64,000 nucleotides of DNA, from the NCBI GenBank assembly GCA_014529385.2, contig CM043945.1, positions 149,097,241-149,161,240 of the forward strand, in the 5' to 3' direction. The notes under the pieces were generated by a model. That model did no database searches, was not told the origin of the DNA, and saw nothing but the letters and a program-made list of their open reading frames with translations. Shown piece by piece: positions 21,455-30,894 of this stretch (within the stretch, counting starts at the first letter, position 1; each line of letters opens with the position of its first letter). Made by a program: the position numbers and the translations under genes. The stretch comes from Adiantum capillus-veneris. Lineage: Eukaryota > Streptophyta > Polypodiopsida > Polypodiales > Pteridaceae.

Positions 21455-22225
21455 TGTGAAGGAAAATCACTCACCGGAAACCAAAATTTTCACGGACAAG
21501 AATCAGGGGCAACTTTAGAGGCCTGCCCCCGAGACTTTTTTCGCCGGAATATTATGGCCGGACGGCGGTCGAAAAGTGGTCGAAAAACAACCGGTCGGTT
21601 GGCCGGTGGCCGGTAGTCAATGGCCGGTGGTCGGAAGTCAATGGCCGGTGGCCGGTGGTCGGAAGTCAATGGCCAGTGGCCGGTGGTCGGAAGTCAATGG
21701 CCGGTGGCTGGTGGTCGGAAGTCAATGGCCAGTGGCCGGTGGTCGGAAGTCAATGGCCGGTGGCCGTTGGCCGAATTCAAAAGCGGACTTGTCTTCTCAA
21801 GGGCGGCCACACATGGGCGGATTGGAAGGTCTGATTTGGACTTATTCGCACAAGGGCGGCTACACATGGCTGTCTCTCATAAGAGAGGGAAGCCCTTTTG
21901 GCCTATAAAAGGAGGCCATTTCTACACACATTTCATAGTGTGAAGTTGATGCAACACGGTGAGTGTGAGGTGGTGAGAGTGAAGCAAGGCGGGAGCTCTA
22001 TCAAGGGTTTAATCCCTTTGTAAACTACTTCTTCTTTTGAAGTGCTAAAGCCATTGAGTGGCTGCTTTCCCGTGGACGTAGCCCACATTCGGTGAACCAC
22101 GTATATCGTGTGTACTCTCTCTCTCTCTCTCTACTCTATAATCTCTTGTGTGTGAAATCTATCTCTCTCCATTAAGTAATCTACTCAAAAATCTATTTAG
22201 CTACGTCTTATTTTCTAACACAACA
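21455..22225 (+). repeat. Solo LTR of a copia-type element, TSD TCGTG
   Basis: The segment starts TGTGAAGG and ends CTAACACAACA, with exact 5-bp duplications TCGTG at 21450-21454 and 22226-22230. A TATA-type CCTATAAAAGG at 21902-21912 and the downstream block CCGTGGACGTAG ... GTGAACCACGTAT (22070-22107) are typical of the R/U5 part of plant copia LTRs. No PBS follows, and no internal coding region is attached, so it is a solo LTR left by LTR-LTR recombination. Length 771 bp. Confidence 0.88.
21593..21776. repeat. 28-bp minisatellite built from heptamers, in LTR U3
   Basis: Units start at 21637, 21665, 21693, 21721 and 21749, exactly 28 bp apart; a first unit at 21616 is 21 bp. Each unit consists of four heptamers of the type AGTCAAT, GGCCGGT, GGCCGGT, GGTCGGA. 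Because 28 is not a multiple of three, the Gly/Arg/Trp-rich frames across it change phase and are not a gene. Confidence 0.93.
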
Positions 22226-22393
22226 TCGTGCTTCTCAGCACAAGAGAGAGAGTGAGGCGCATCCTCTTATTACTGCGCCGGTAGCAGCTGCCCCAATCCA
22301 GCCAAAATAACCAAAATAGATACATTGGTATTTTGGTAATTTTCCTTCGAAACAATATATCTCCCTCTTTTTCGCTCTCTCTGCCTCCCACGT

Positions 22394-22397
<4 letters not shown>

Positions 22398-22480
<83 letters not shown>
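22398..22480. repeat. (CT)n microsatellite
   Basis: About 41 CT units lie between CCCACGTGTCAT (22387-22398) and the start of the ORF1-bearing element. Confidence 0.97.
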
Positions 22481-22484
<4 letters not shown>

Positions 22485-23867
22485 CGACTACACAGAAACC
22501 CTAAGCTCCTCTGCTCGTCTCCCCCTAGGCGAGGGCGGCCCTGTGGGGGGGCGTTAATGCGTCAGCCCCGCCCAAGGCCCAAGCTCAATACAAGCCCGCT
22601 ACCTACTGCTGTCGACCCGCCACAAAGGGACTTCAACTGCGCCCTCCTGTCGAATTCAACTGCGCCTGAGGCTTCTCTACATACAACACTGATTTGTTGT
22701 TGCCGACGCGACTTTACAACTGCCGACTACACAGAGCACTTCTCTGCCGACTATACAGCAAGCACATTTGTTGCCAACCCTAAGGCTTCAACTTAAATTA
22801 AAAAGCCTTTGTTCCCGCCTACACAGAGCACCCCTCAGGTCTCTGGTTTTCGAGCTAGGTCTCTGTTTTTGAACAATTTTCGACTCACACCCTCAACAAG
22901 AAGGTGAACTTGTTTCAAGTTTTCAAGAGCTCTGAGAACATGTTCTCACCAAAGCCTCCAGCAAGCGAGAAGATGGCCACCAACAGCCCCAAAACATCGG
23001 GGAGAGCACGGGCTAGCTTTGTCGCTGTCCTCACAGCTCCTAGCAAGACAGACCGCATTGGACAATTGCAAGCTGCTCTCGACATGGTCATGGAAGAAAA
23101 CCGCGACCTCAAAGCGCGCCTTAGCACGCTCGAGGCACGATTTGACTCCATGATCGGCCTCACAACAGACAAGGTGAAGGAAGTCGAAGAAAAGGTCACT
23201 CAAGCTCATACGATTGCACTCGCCAAAGTGGAAACTTGTGTGAAGACAGAATTGCGGGAACGTCAGCTTCAAGAAGAGAATGCCCTCAAGCTTCGCATTG
23301 GAGGGTTGCCCCAAGCATGGGATGAGTGCCAACAAGACTTCTGCAAGTTAATCGACCTCCTCAACGAAACTCTTAAACCGTTCCATATCGACTACGATCC
23401 AGTGGAATGTGTCGTCAACAAGTTCAACACCAAGCGCACACCTAGTGGATATGCCATTCTTGAGTTCAAAGACAAGGAGGAACGGCTCCGATTACTCCAG
23501 CAATCGCGTCTCCTTAGAGACACCGGATTTTGGATCGCCGAAGAACTCACCCCGACACAAGTCAAGCACAAAGGTGAAGAGTTGAAAAAAGTGTGTGAAG
23601 CACGAGCCAAAGGCAAGTGGGCAATATACCGCGGAGGGAAGGCCATCATTCAGGACTTTCGAACGCCTAAACTGGCCCCTACCCCATAGGACCTCTCCTT
23701 AGGCTTTTATTTTTCTTTTGATGGACCCTCAGTCCTTAACTGATATGTATCGATTGCCCGTACTTAGAAGAACTGGTTGTAATGTTTTGTTTTTGGTCCC
23801 ATGGGTCATATCTGACCTCCGTGGACAATAATTCAATCTATCTATCTCTCTCTCTCTCTCTCTCCTT
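22481..23867 (+). mobile_element. Non-autonomous non-LTR element carrying ORF1 only
   Basis: The unit has a 5' region of about 460 bp with repeated TGCCGACTACACAG words (22482, 22722 and a variant at 22743), one ORF (22940-23689), and a 3' tail of about 175 bp containing GGTCCCATGGGTCATATCTG and ending (TATC)n-(TC)n at about 23838-23863. The same tail words occur at 28329-28381, again running into (TC)n, so this is a repeated 3' end. No reverse transcriptase is present. ACGTGTCAT (22390-22398) and ACGTGCCAT (23868-23876) could be an imperfect target duplication. The 5' boundary is uncertain because of the adjacent (CT)n. Confidence 0.65.
22940..23689 (+). CDS. ORF1p-like protein of a LINE-type element
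   Basis: The 249-residue frame from ATG 22940 has no stop or frameshift. The frame reported from 22904 starts at GTG, which I reject for a plant. Residues about 1-35 are Ser/Pro/Lys-rich. About 40-115 form heptad-rich, predicted coiled coil (LQAALDMVMEENRDLKARLS, then charged repeats). About 118-200 look like an RRM-like fold starting LKLRIGGLP, with GYAILEFKDKEERLRLLQQ. About 200-249 form a basic C-terminal domain ending with GKWAIYRGGKAIIQDF. Coiled coil, RRM and C-terminal domain in this order is the plan of L1-type ORF1p, an RNA-binding chaperone that trimerises. There is no CCHC zinc knuckle, which most angiosperm L1 ORF1 proteins carry. It is the best-preserved gene in the window. Similarity is by architecture and motifs only. 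Confidence 0.7.
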   Translation: MFSPKPPASEKMATNSPKTSGRARASFVAVLTAPSKTDRIGQLQAALDMVMEENRDLKARLSTLEARFDSMIGLTTDKVKEVEEKVTQAHTIALAKVETCVKTELRERQLQEENALKLRIGGLPQAWDECQQDFCKLIDLLNETLKPFHIDYDPVECVVNKFNTKRTPSGYAILEFKDKEERLRLLQQSRLLRDTGFWIAEELTPTQVKHKGEELKKVCEARAKGKWAIYRGGKAIIQDFRTPKLAPTP

Positions 23868-23876
23868 ACGTGCCAT

Positions 23877-24899
23877 AACTCTCTAACACAAAAAAGTTAA
23901 AAGGAAGACATTGTCTGTTATAAATTCTACGTGCCAAATTACTGCCCTTTTCCTCCTTGCTCCTCACGGCATCTTGTGAGATTCTTACTAATCAACCCAA
24001 AACCAAGATTGGCACGACCTACTTGGTTTGATTGGAAACACAAGGCGAGAACCTATTGTGGCTTATTGATTAAATGTATAGCAAAACAGAAAACTTTGGA
24101 GAGGAAAACCTATAAAATACAATATATTTAAAAAAAATAGAAGTTTGCTTCACATGGCTGCAAGTGCTTATAGACTAGCCACAGTGGAACATTTGCCACA
24201 CAGGATGGCCACACGGCTTAAGGTTTCCATTCAACTCCTCCATAGAGCCGTATTGGAACATTTCTTGAGTTAATATTTTGGAGGAGGGATATCAACAAAG
24301 CAGGGGGAGATGAGATGACATTGACGATATAATTGGTTGCCCACAAGTTGTTGTTGCCAATGATGCTCACATTTTTGCAGAAACTCGATGAAAAAAGATA
24401 GCAGATCCTGTGGTCAAAACAAGGTTGTGAGTGTTCACAGCCTCTGGCACACCATAGACCACCTGATCAGCCTCGCCACCTATTGCTGATAGCGCATACT
24501 TTGCATGTTGTAGGGCTCCCAATGCAATCAAGACTAATCAAGAGCAGGATGGCACATCGCCACATACAGATTGTACATGCAAGTTGGAAGTGACTCATGT
24601 AATAAACCCTCGATATTTGAATTTTCGACTCACTTCTATGCTCTTCATTTGAGACCACCATATGGCATTAATTTGGCAAATCAAAATCATCATGGTAGGA
24701 TGGGCCATGGCCGTCAGCAAGCCAGGGGCACCAAGAAGGGGTTGGGCTCCCTCTAAAGCCCGTATTGGTTGTAGCCCAATCTAGTGGTTTTCGCTTTGAC
24801 GGAGCAAAAGACATTGTGCACACACTCACACACCTGACACCTCAACACAATACAAGGAATTCACTTGATTCTCTCACCTCACACACAAACACTCAAGAT
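23877..24899. other. No gene identified
   Basis: Mixed-composition DNA without a recognisable domain. CTCCTCACGGCATCTTGTGA near 23958 echoes 21200. Confidence 0.4.
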
Positions 24900-25960
24900 C
24901 TCAATGGAAATTTTTTCCACAATCCCTATTCAAACTGTCAAACACGTCGACCTACAAGCCCTTGCCTACCCGCAGACACTACAAGGGGAGTCGAGTTGAT
25001 CAAGGCTTGAAATCACACTTGATGGAGACTAGCTTATATAAGAAAAACTATCACAAACTCAAAAACTCCGGCCACAAAAGGCCTCCCTCAAAGCATTGCA
25101 AAAGCTTCACCAAACTCCACTTTGTTGGTCTATTTGTATATCGTCAACAATATCATAGTCTTCAACACCTTAGCCAAGAGTGTAGTCCTTTGGACCTATT
25201 TTCCTTTGTCACTGCCTCTTGCTACTCTCTAGTTGGTCTTCTACTTTGGCTTTCCCCTTCCTTGCTCTTGTCTCCCCCTCTTCTTCTGTCTCACATTTCT
25301 TCCTATCATGCCTGGCTCTCTTATTGGCCAAGACATCTACCTTCTCCATTTTCATGCAATGGTTGAGGGGTTTGTTGTTGCGGTGGTGTCTCTAGTGCCC
25401 ACTCTTGATTATTTTCTTCCCCTCGTCCTTGACCGCATCCATATAAGGGATACATCCCTCCTCCCTCTCTTGGTGGTTAAGGGAAATCAGGGAAATCAGG
25501 GACGTACTGACCCTCTTCACCACAATTGTAGCATCTTCCATGTAGCCTTCGTCCCCTACCTCTCCAGCTAGTCACTCTTCTCTTTGATTTCTATCCATTA
25601 TGTTAATCCAAGCAAGATCGTGCAAAACTCTGGTTGTAGCAGGATTCGGACCTTGAACCACTCGCTTCACTCTATTATCCACTGCCATAGGAACCATTGG
25701 TTGCACCACCATTGGATCAAGATATGTCATGCCTTGCTCCCAAATTCTCTTGAACTTTTTGCTCTTGGCATTAGCAATTTTCACAGCTCTTTCAATCATA
25801 GCAAGCTCCTCTTGATCAACCTTCTCCCTCACACTTGGATGTAGACAGTTCATAAACTACCATACTTTGAAGAAATCCCCAGGTGGTACTTCGGATGCCA
25901 CCTCTAATTGCACCCAAAGTCCTTTGAAGTGTTGTCCTTCTTTTAATGCTCACTTGACTT
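24900..25960 (-). pseudogene. Decayed gypsy Gag with mutated zinc knuckle
   Basis: The minus frame at 25572-25853 (MNCLHPSVREKVDQEELAMIE) and the segment upstream to about 25950 (VPPGDFFKVW) resemble the C-terminal half of a retrotransposon Gag core. In a shifted frame just downstream, about 25520-25560, CYNCGEEGQYVPDF is a CCHC knuckle in which the His is Gln and the last Cys is Phe. The rest, to about 24900, has many stops. No LTR or PBS was found, so the parent element is unknown. Confidence 0.6.
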
Positions 25961-25979
25961 CCTTGTTTTCTTCTTTAAA

Positions 25980-27281
25980 GTAAGTTTTATAAAGATTATA
26001 TCTTCATTTTTAAATATAAATGGGTCTTTCCATCATTCTTGGTCAATTCATTTAATGCTCACTTGATGTTCTTTCTTTTGTCTTTGTATAGTTTGTAAAT
26101 GGGTCTCTCCATATGTAAATATCTAACGTATTTCTTTTCAGCTTTTTGATTCAAAACATACTTTTTTAGTAGTAAATTTTTCTTTCATGTTTAAATAATT
26201 TATGACTAAAAAGTTATAAATTATCCTTGAATGAAACAATTTCTCCACAACCTTTTTTTTTTTTACTTTTGGTTTTAATATTCAAATGTCACCTTGTTAC
26301 TTTAGTGTAATATGGATTTTTATTATGGATTATAAAATTAACAATAATCATGCCATCTTCTTATTATTAATTTAAGTTCTCACACAAAATTACTTAGTCC
26401 CATCATTTCTTAGAGATGTTTCTATAATCCAATGATCTATGTCATTTGATCATACTTCAACGTCATTTAAATGTCGATATTAACTCCAAAATCCCAACCT
26501 ATATTGAAATAGTCACATTGGTTTCTTTATGTAATTCACTATAACATTTATCTCAAAAAACCAACAAATTAAACTTTCAAGTTTGGCCAAATTTGGTCAA
26601 CAAGTAACTTCTCCATGTTTACTCGCTGAAATAAATTTACATATTAATCACCTTTTGCCACATATCTTTTACTCAATTTATAATTAACCCTCTTTGCATC
26701 CTTTCAAGATATTTGTTGTGAGAAAATAAATTCTACAAACACAACCCTCATCTACTTTTGCATTGTGTTTCCTTAACAAGTCACTATGATTCTTCACCTT
26801 GTCTAAAAAAGCTATATAATGTGCTACTTTTTGTATATTGCTTATTTTCATAATTTCGTCTTCATACTAAATATAATATATGAAGCACGTTATGAGATAA
26901 GACATGTCCTATTTAATAAACCACTTTTTTTATCGATGCACGTTCTAGATTGCCGTCTCACTTTGGGTGTTTGTTTCTAACCTACATGTCTCTCCCTCTG
27001 CCCACATCTCTCTCCTCCCCCCTCTCTCACAAAAGGCTAAGGTTGCAACCAAAATTGCACTCAAATACCTTCTTTATAACTCACTCTATCATCTTATGTA
27101 GCCATTAAAAACATTTATCTGCCTCACTTATATGAGCTCTCCTTTTTGTATTGACCATTCTTTGTACACACATGCTTTTGTCTCTACCTTAAACACACAT
27201 GCAAATTATGAATGTGACGTATCGTATGGACATGGTTTTATTAGGTAGAATTATTAGTAGTCACGACAACACGTCGCTCTC

Positions 27282-27283
<2 letters not shown>
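25980..27283. other. AT-rich region, no gene identified
   Basis: Strongly AT-rich with no open frame of note, no repeat edge and no RNA gene that I can see. Confidence 0.5.
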
Positions 27284-27340
<57 letters not shown>

Positions 27341-27418
27341 GTGTGTGTGTTTTTGACAACATATCATTGAATGTGACTACAATGTCAAAGAGAAAAAAGG
27401 TATTTCTAGGTACATTTG

Positions 27419-27467
<49 letters not shown>

Positions 27468-27607
27468 CAAACACACACACATCATTGACTTGAGCCAAAA
27501 TTATGCATGCATGCATAGGAATAACTATCTTCTTTCTTGATTCAACTTTATATGGATATGCATTTTGTTTGTATTTTTTACACAAAAGATGAAGGTATTT
27601 ATGGGTA

Positions 27608-27670
<63 letters not shown>

Positions 27671-27820
27671 AACACACACATCATTGACTTGCGCCAAAAT
27701 TATGCATGCATGCATGCATAGGAATAACTATCTTCTTTCTTGATTCAACTTTATATGGATATGCATTTTGTTTGAATCTTTTGATTTAGATTACACAAAA
27801 GATGAAGGTATTTATGGGTA

Positions 27821-27880
<60 letters not shown>
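27284..27880. repeat. Tandem array of ~195-213-bp units, each with a long (CT)n block
   Basis: Three (CT)n-bearing units with matching flanks start near 27395, 27590 and 27803. Shared flanks are AAGGTATTTnTnGGTACAT before each CT block and CAAACACACACATCATTGAC ... ATTATGCATGCATGCAT ... GGAATAACTATCTTCTTTC after it. A diverged fourth CT block lies at 27284-27336. CT tract lengths differ (about 43, 58 and 58 bp), as does the ATGC run, so units duplicated first and the simple repeats changed later. Confidence 0.9.
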
Positions 27881-27883
<3 letters not shown>

Positions 27884-28309
27884 ACAATTGTGTTACAATT
27901 TGAGAGAAATTGAGGGGTTCACGCTTCATACATTACACTACATATGTTTCCCCTAGGTACAAAACCATCTTCTCCAAACGAAGGAATCACACCCAACTGC
28001 CTATACCCTTAAGTGCAATCTACACTATTGTTCTCATCTAGCTCATCTCTCTTTCTTTATTATGCGAGACAAGGTGTTGGGGCACTAGTGTGAGGAGTCT
28101 CATTGACTATGCACTCTATGCCCCCAATAAGTTCGCAAGTCTAAGTATCACATCCTACTCGAGTGATCGGCTTTTGATCCCATTAGAGCTTTCTTTCCTC
28201 ATATTCTTAGTCATGAGCTCTCCCTATAGGCCTTACTCTCCCAACCACAATGTGGACTCTCAATTGCAATGCTCATTTCCACACTTCTTGAGTATCCAAA
28301 AGTTCCAAC
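27881..28309. other. No gene identified
   Basis: No supported feature. Confidence 0.4.
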
Positions 28310-28379
28310 CCCCCCCCCCCCCCAATTGGTTTCTTTTGGTCCCATAGGTCATATTTGACCTTCGAAGAGAATAATTTAA

Positions 28380-28381
<2 letters not shown>
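28310..28381 (+). mobile_element. Truncated 3' end of the ORF1-element family
   Basis: After a run of 14 C, TTTTGGTCCCATAGGTCATA and GACCTTCGAAGAGAATAATT match the tail at 23790-23838, and the sequence passes straight into (CT)n. Only the last ~60 bp of the element are present. Confidence 0.7.

Positions 28382-28469
<88 letters not shown>
28382..28469. repeat. Compound (CT)n-(CA)n microsatellite
   Basis: About 15 CT units followed by about 28 CA units, starting at the 3' end of a LINE-like tail. Confidence 0.96.
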
Positions 28470-28473
<4 letters not shown>

Positions 28474-28714
28474 ATGCATACAAAGACATACAAATGTTAA
28501 TTTATATTATTTAATTAATTTTTGCTCTCACAATTGTGTGGTAAAGTTGTATTATCAATGAAAAGAATGTACATTAAATCTCAAAGCATAGTTTGTGCCT
28601 TGAGGAGCCAAAAGATACAAAAGGATGTCACCATATGTCTTCCCTTAGCTACTATTACAGAGGTTGTTCAAGATATATTGTGGCTGGTAGTCGAGCGTCC
28701 CAGTATTAAGCACT

Positions 28715-30115
28715 ATCTCTAATGTCTAGAAGTCCTTGCTTCCATTATTCTGAGTCAGAGTCTTGTGTTTTCTAATGAAGAGAATCCATCCCTTGCTTTC
28801 CTCTATGATCTCTTCAAGCTTAGTTGTTGTAGTGTTCCTGTGCATATTAGAAGGTTCCTTGATTTTCCAGTTTGTTTGAGATAGCAAAAGCGGATGATCT
28901 ATGTGCAATCCAAAGTGGCTTCGTTATTGAGAACCTTTCCTCTTATCACCAAGTCGTTCTTGTAAAAGTAGATCTTCCATGTTGTTTGTGCACCCATGTG
29001 CAGATTTTTGACCTCCCATGACTAGGCAATCCTTGAATAGATGGATGGGTCTTCGATTAATTATTTGCATCTTGAGCACAAGATTGTGCCTATCCCTCTA
29101 GATTTTGCTTCGATCCTTGTTGCTTCCCCCCATATCACCTCCAAATGAACAACTCCGTTGTGTGGCACCATATGGAGGAGGCCAGATGTTCGCTGCAACT
29201 ACCTCCCACTTGGCATTAGGCCACTACATTCTCCATTGTTTTAAGTTGGTGAGAGTGAATCTGATTTGTTCCTTAGCTTGAGGTATATTCTCTTCGTTTT
29301 TGGCAAAGCAAGATTCCTGTTATTCGGCATTTGCCAAAATTTCCAATCAAATTCTATCTTTGAGGTAGGCGCTAAAACATTGGTCAGACCTTCAACCGTG
29401 AATCACTATCCTTTCATTCTTATTGAGGTTGTACTGTGTAGCAAGCTAGTCTACTTCAAATTCTATCTCGAAGATAGGTGCTAAAAACTTGGTCATACCT
29501 TCTCAATATCCTTTCTTTCGAGTTGAGGTTGTACTACTAGGTAGCTAGCTGGTCTACTTCTTTCTAGCTAAGGTGCTTCTATCCTATAATTGAGTTAGAT
29601 GCATTAATCCTTTGAGTTTTTTGGAAATTCCTCTCCAAAGGGGTCTTAGTAAATCACCTCTAATCCTGTTGAGCCAAGGGAACTAGTGGGTGAAAGAATT
29701 CTTGAAGTATCTGGACTCCCCCCATTCTAGTGCTTTTGATGCTTTGGCACACGTGTGCACCAGCTCATCCATGTTATCACCTAGTTTCACATTTTCTTAG
29801 GATGATGCTAACAACTTTTCATGAACTCCTACCTCTTTCCATGGGGGCTCCAGGGGAGGAGAGCTTTACCTTGTCTATCATATCCCATGTCATGATGGCT
29901 TGATCTTGGTATGCTATTGCTTCCATAAATGTTGCACATTGAGCCTCCATATGAGTTGTGGGGTTGTATATCCCAATTTTGCCTCGCTCCTTGGGTCTAG
30001 CAACCCACTCCCATTTTCCTCACAATCATGGTACCGCATCTTCTGAATCTTTTTTCCACCAGAATCATTTTGTGGGTTTCAAGAAGTCTTTTTAATTGCA
30101 TTTGGTCACCTTCAA
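28715..30115 (-). mobile_element. LINE ORF2 C-terminal fragment, heavily mutated
   Basis: Six-frame reading of the minus strand gives, with many stops and shifts, the same order of segments as the LINE at 30895-32965: a KEFLKP-like stretch (about 30090), GKWEWVARPKERGKIGI (about 29990), HMEAQCATFMEAIAYQDQAIM (about 29920), a YFKNSF-like segment (about 29690), IGTILCSRCK (about 29080) and TTWKIYFYKNDL (about 28970). This covers the region after reverse transcriptase through the zinc domain. It is older than its plus-strand relative. Confidence 0.72.
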
Positions 30116-30270
30116 AAAAAATGTAAGAAATTTAAGGGGAAAACAAGTTTACAATCATGAAATCAAAGGAGAGGGCTTAGGAAGAGTGCAACATAATATG
30201 AGCTCTAAGAGAGGGCTTAGGAAGGATACAACACACCTTGAATAAACCTCACTTAGGTATAATTTTTCTT
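30116..30270. other. Short spacer between LINE and foldback
   Basis: Contains a local repeat: GAGAGGGCTTAGGAAG occurs at 30170 and 30210. Confidence 0.5.
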
Positions 30271-30790
30271 TAAAGGAAAATTATCAAAATGCCTCTGTAA
30301 TAATTTGTGGAAATTCTCAAAATAGCCCTCAAACTCTAAAAATTCCCAATGTACCCCTCATATTTGGCCAAAAATTTCCCAAAATGCCCTTCAATTTTGC
30401 CAAATTTCCCAAAATTCCCCTAATTGACCTCACAAACATCTCTAGAAACAATTTTTTTTGCAATTTTTCATAGGAAGATTGCTTCTGCTTGATAGAAGAT
30501 GATAGAACTAGAATTTTAGATGCTATTGAGGGATCTTCATATGAAATCGTTCATCATTTTTGAAAAGAGATGCCTCTATTTGTGTGAGCTCATTGGTGAA
30601 TAATTTTGTCTAAGATGCTAAAAGATAGATCCCAATCTTCATAAACATTAGAGTATGCAAAAATTGGGGTAAATCCATCCCAAAATGATGCAAGGATAAA
30701 TTGAGGGTAAATTGGTAATTTTGAAAATTTGAGGGTATTTTGAGAATTTCCACAAATTATAGGGTATTTTGGCAATTTTCCCTTTATTTT
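30271..30790. mobile_element. Foldback or Mutator-like MITE with ~90-bp inverted ends
   Basis: The left end AAAATTATCAAAATGCC (30278-30293 region), then ATTTGTGGAAATTCTCAAAA, matches the complement of the right end: plus TTTTGAGAATTTCCACAAAT (30738-30757) and GGTATTTTGGCAATTTTCC (30764-30782). Similarity extends roughly 75-100 bp inward with point changes. The interior has no coding frame. Long AT-rich inverted ends with GGGAAAATTGCCAAAATACC-like sequence are typical of Mutator-like MITEs. I could not find an intact target duplication. Confidence 0.7.
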
Positions 30791-30894
30791 AATTGCTAAT
30801 GTGAATAGGGCCCCCAATCTTAGAAAAAAAAAATTCTTTCAAAACATTTCAAATGCATAAGTGAAGGGTAAGTATAGGAAACAAAAAGCCCCAT

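Noticed and set aside
21576-21943. Gly/Arg/Trp-rich repeat protein
   Set aside because: The 28-bp period shifts frame each unit, and the region is LTR U3.
27284-27880. CRISPR-like array
   Set aside because: Units of about 200 bp with CT blocks are a tandem duplication; there are no short repeats with unique spacers.
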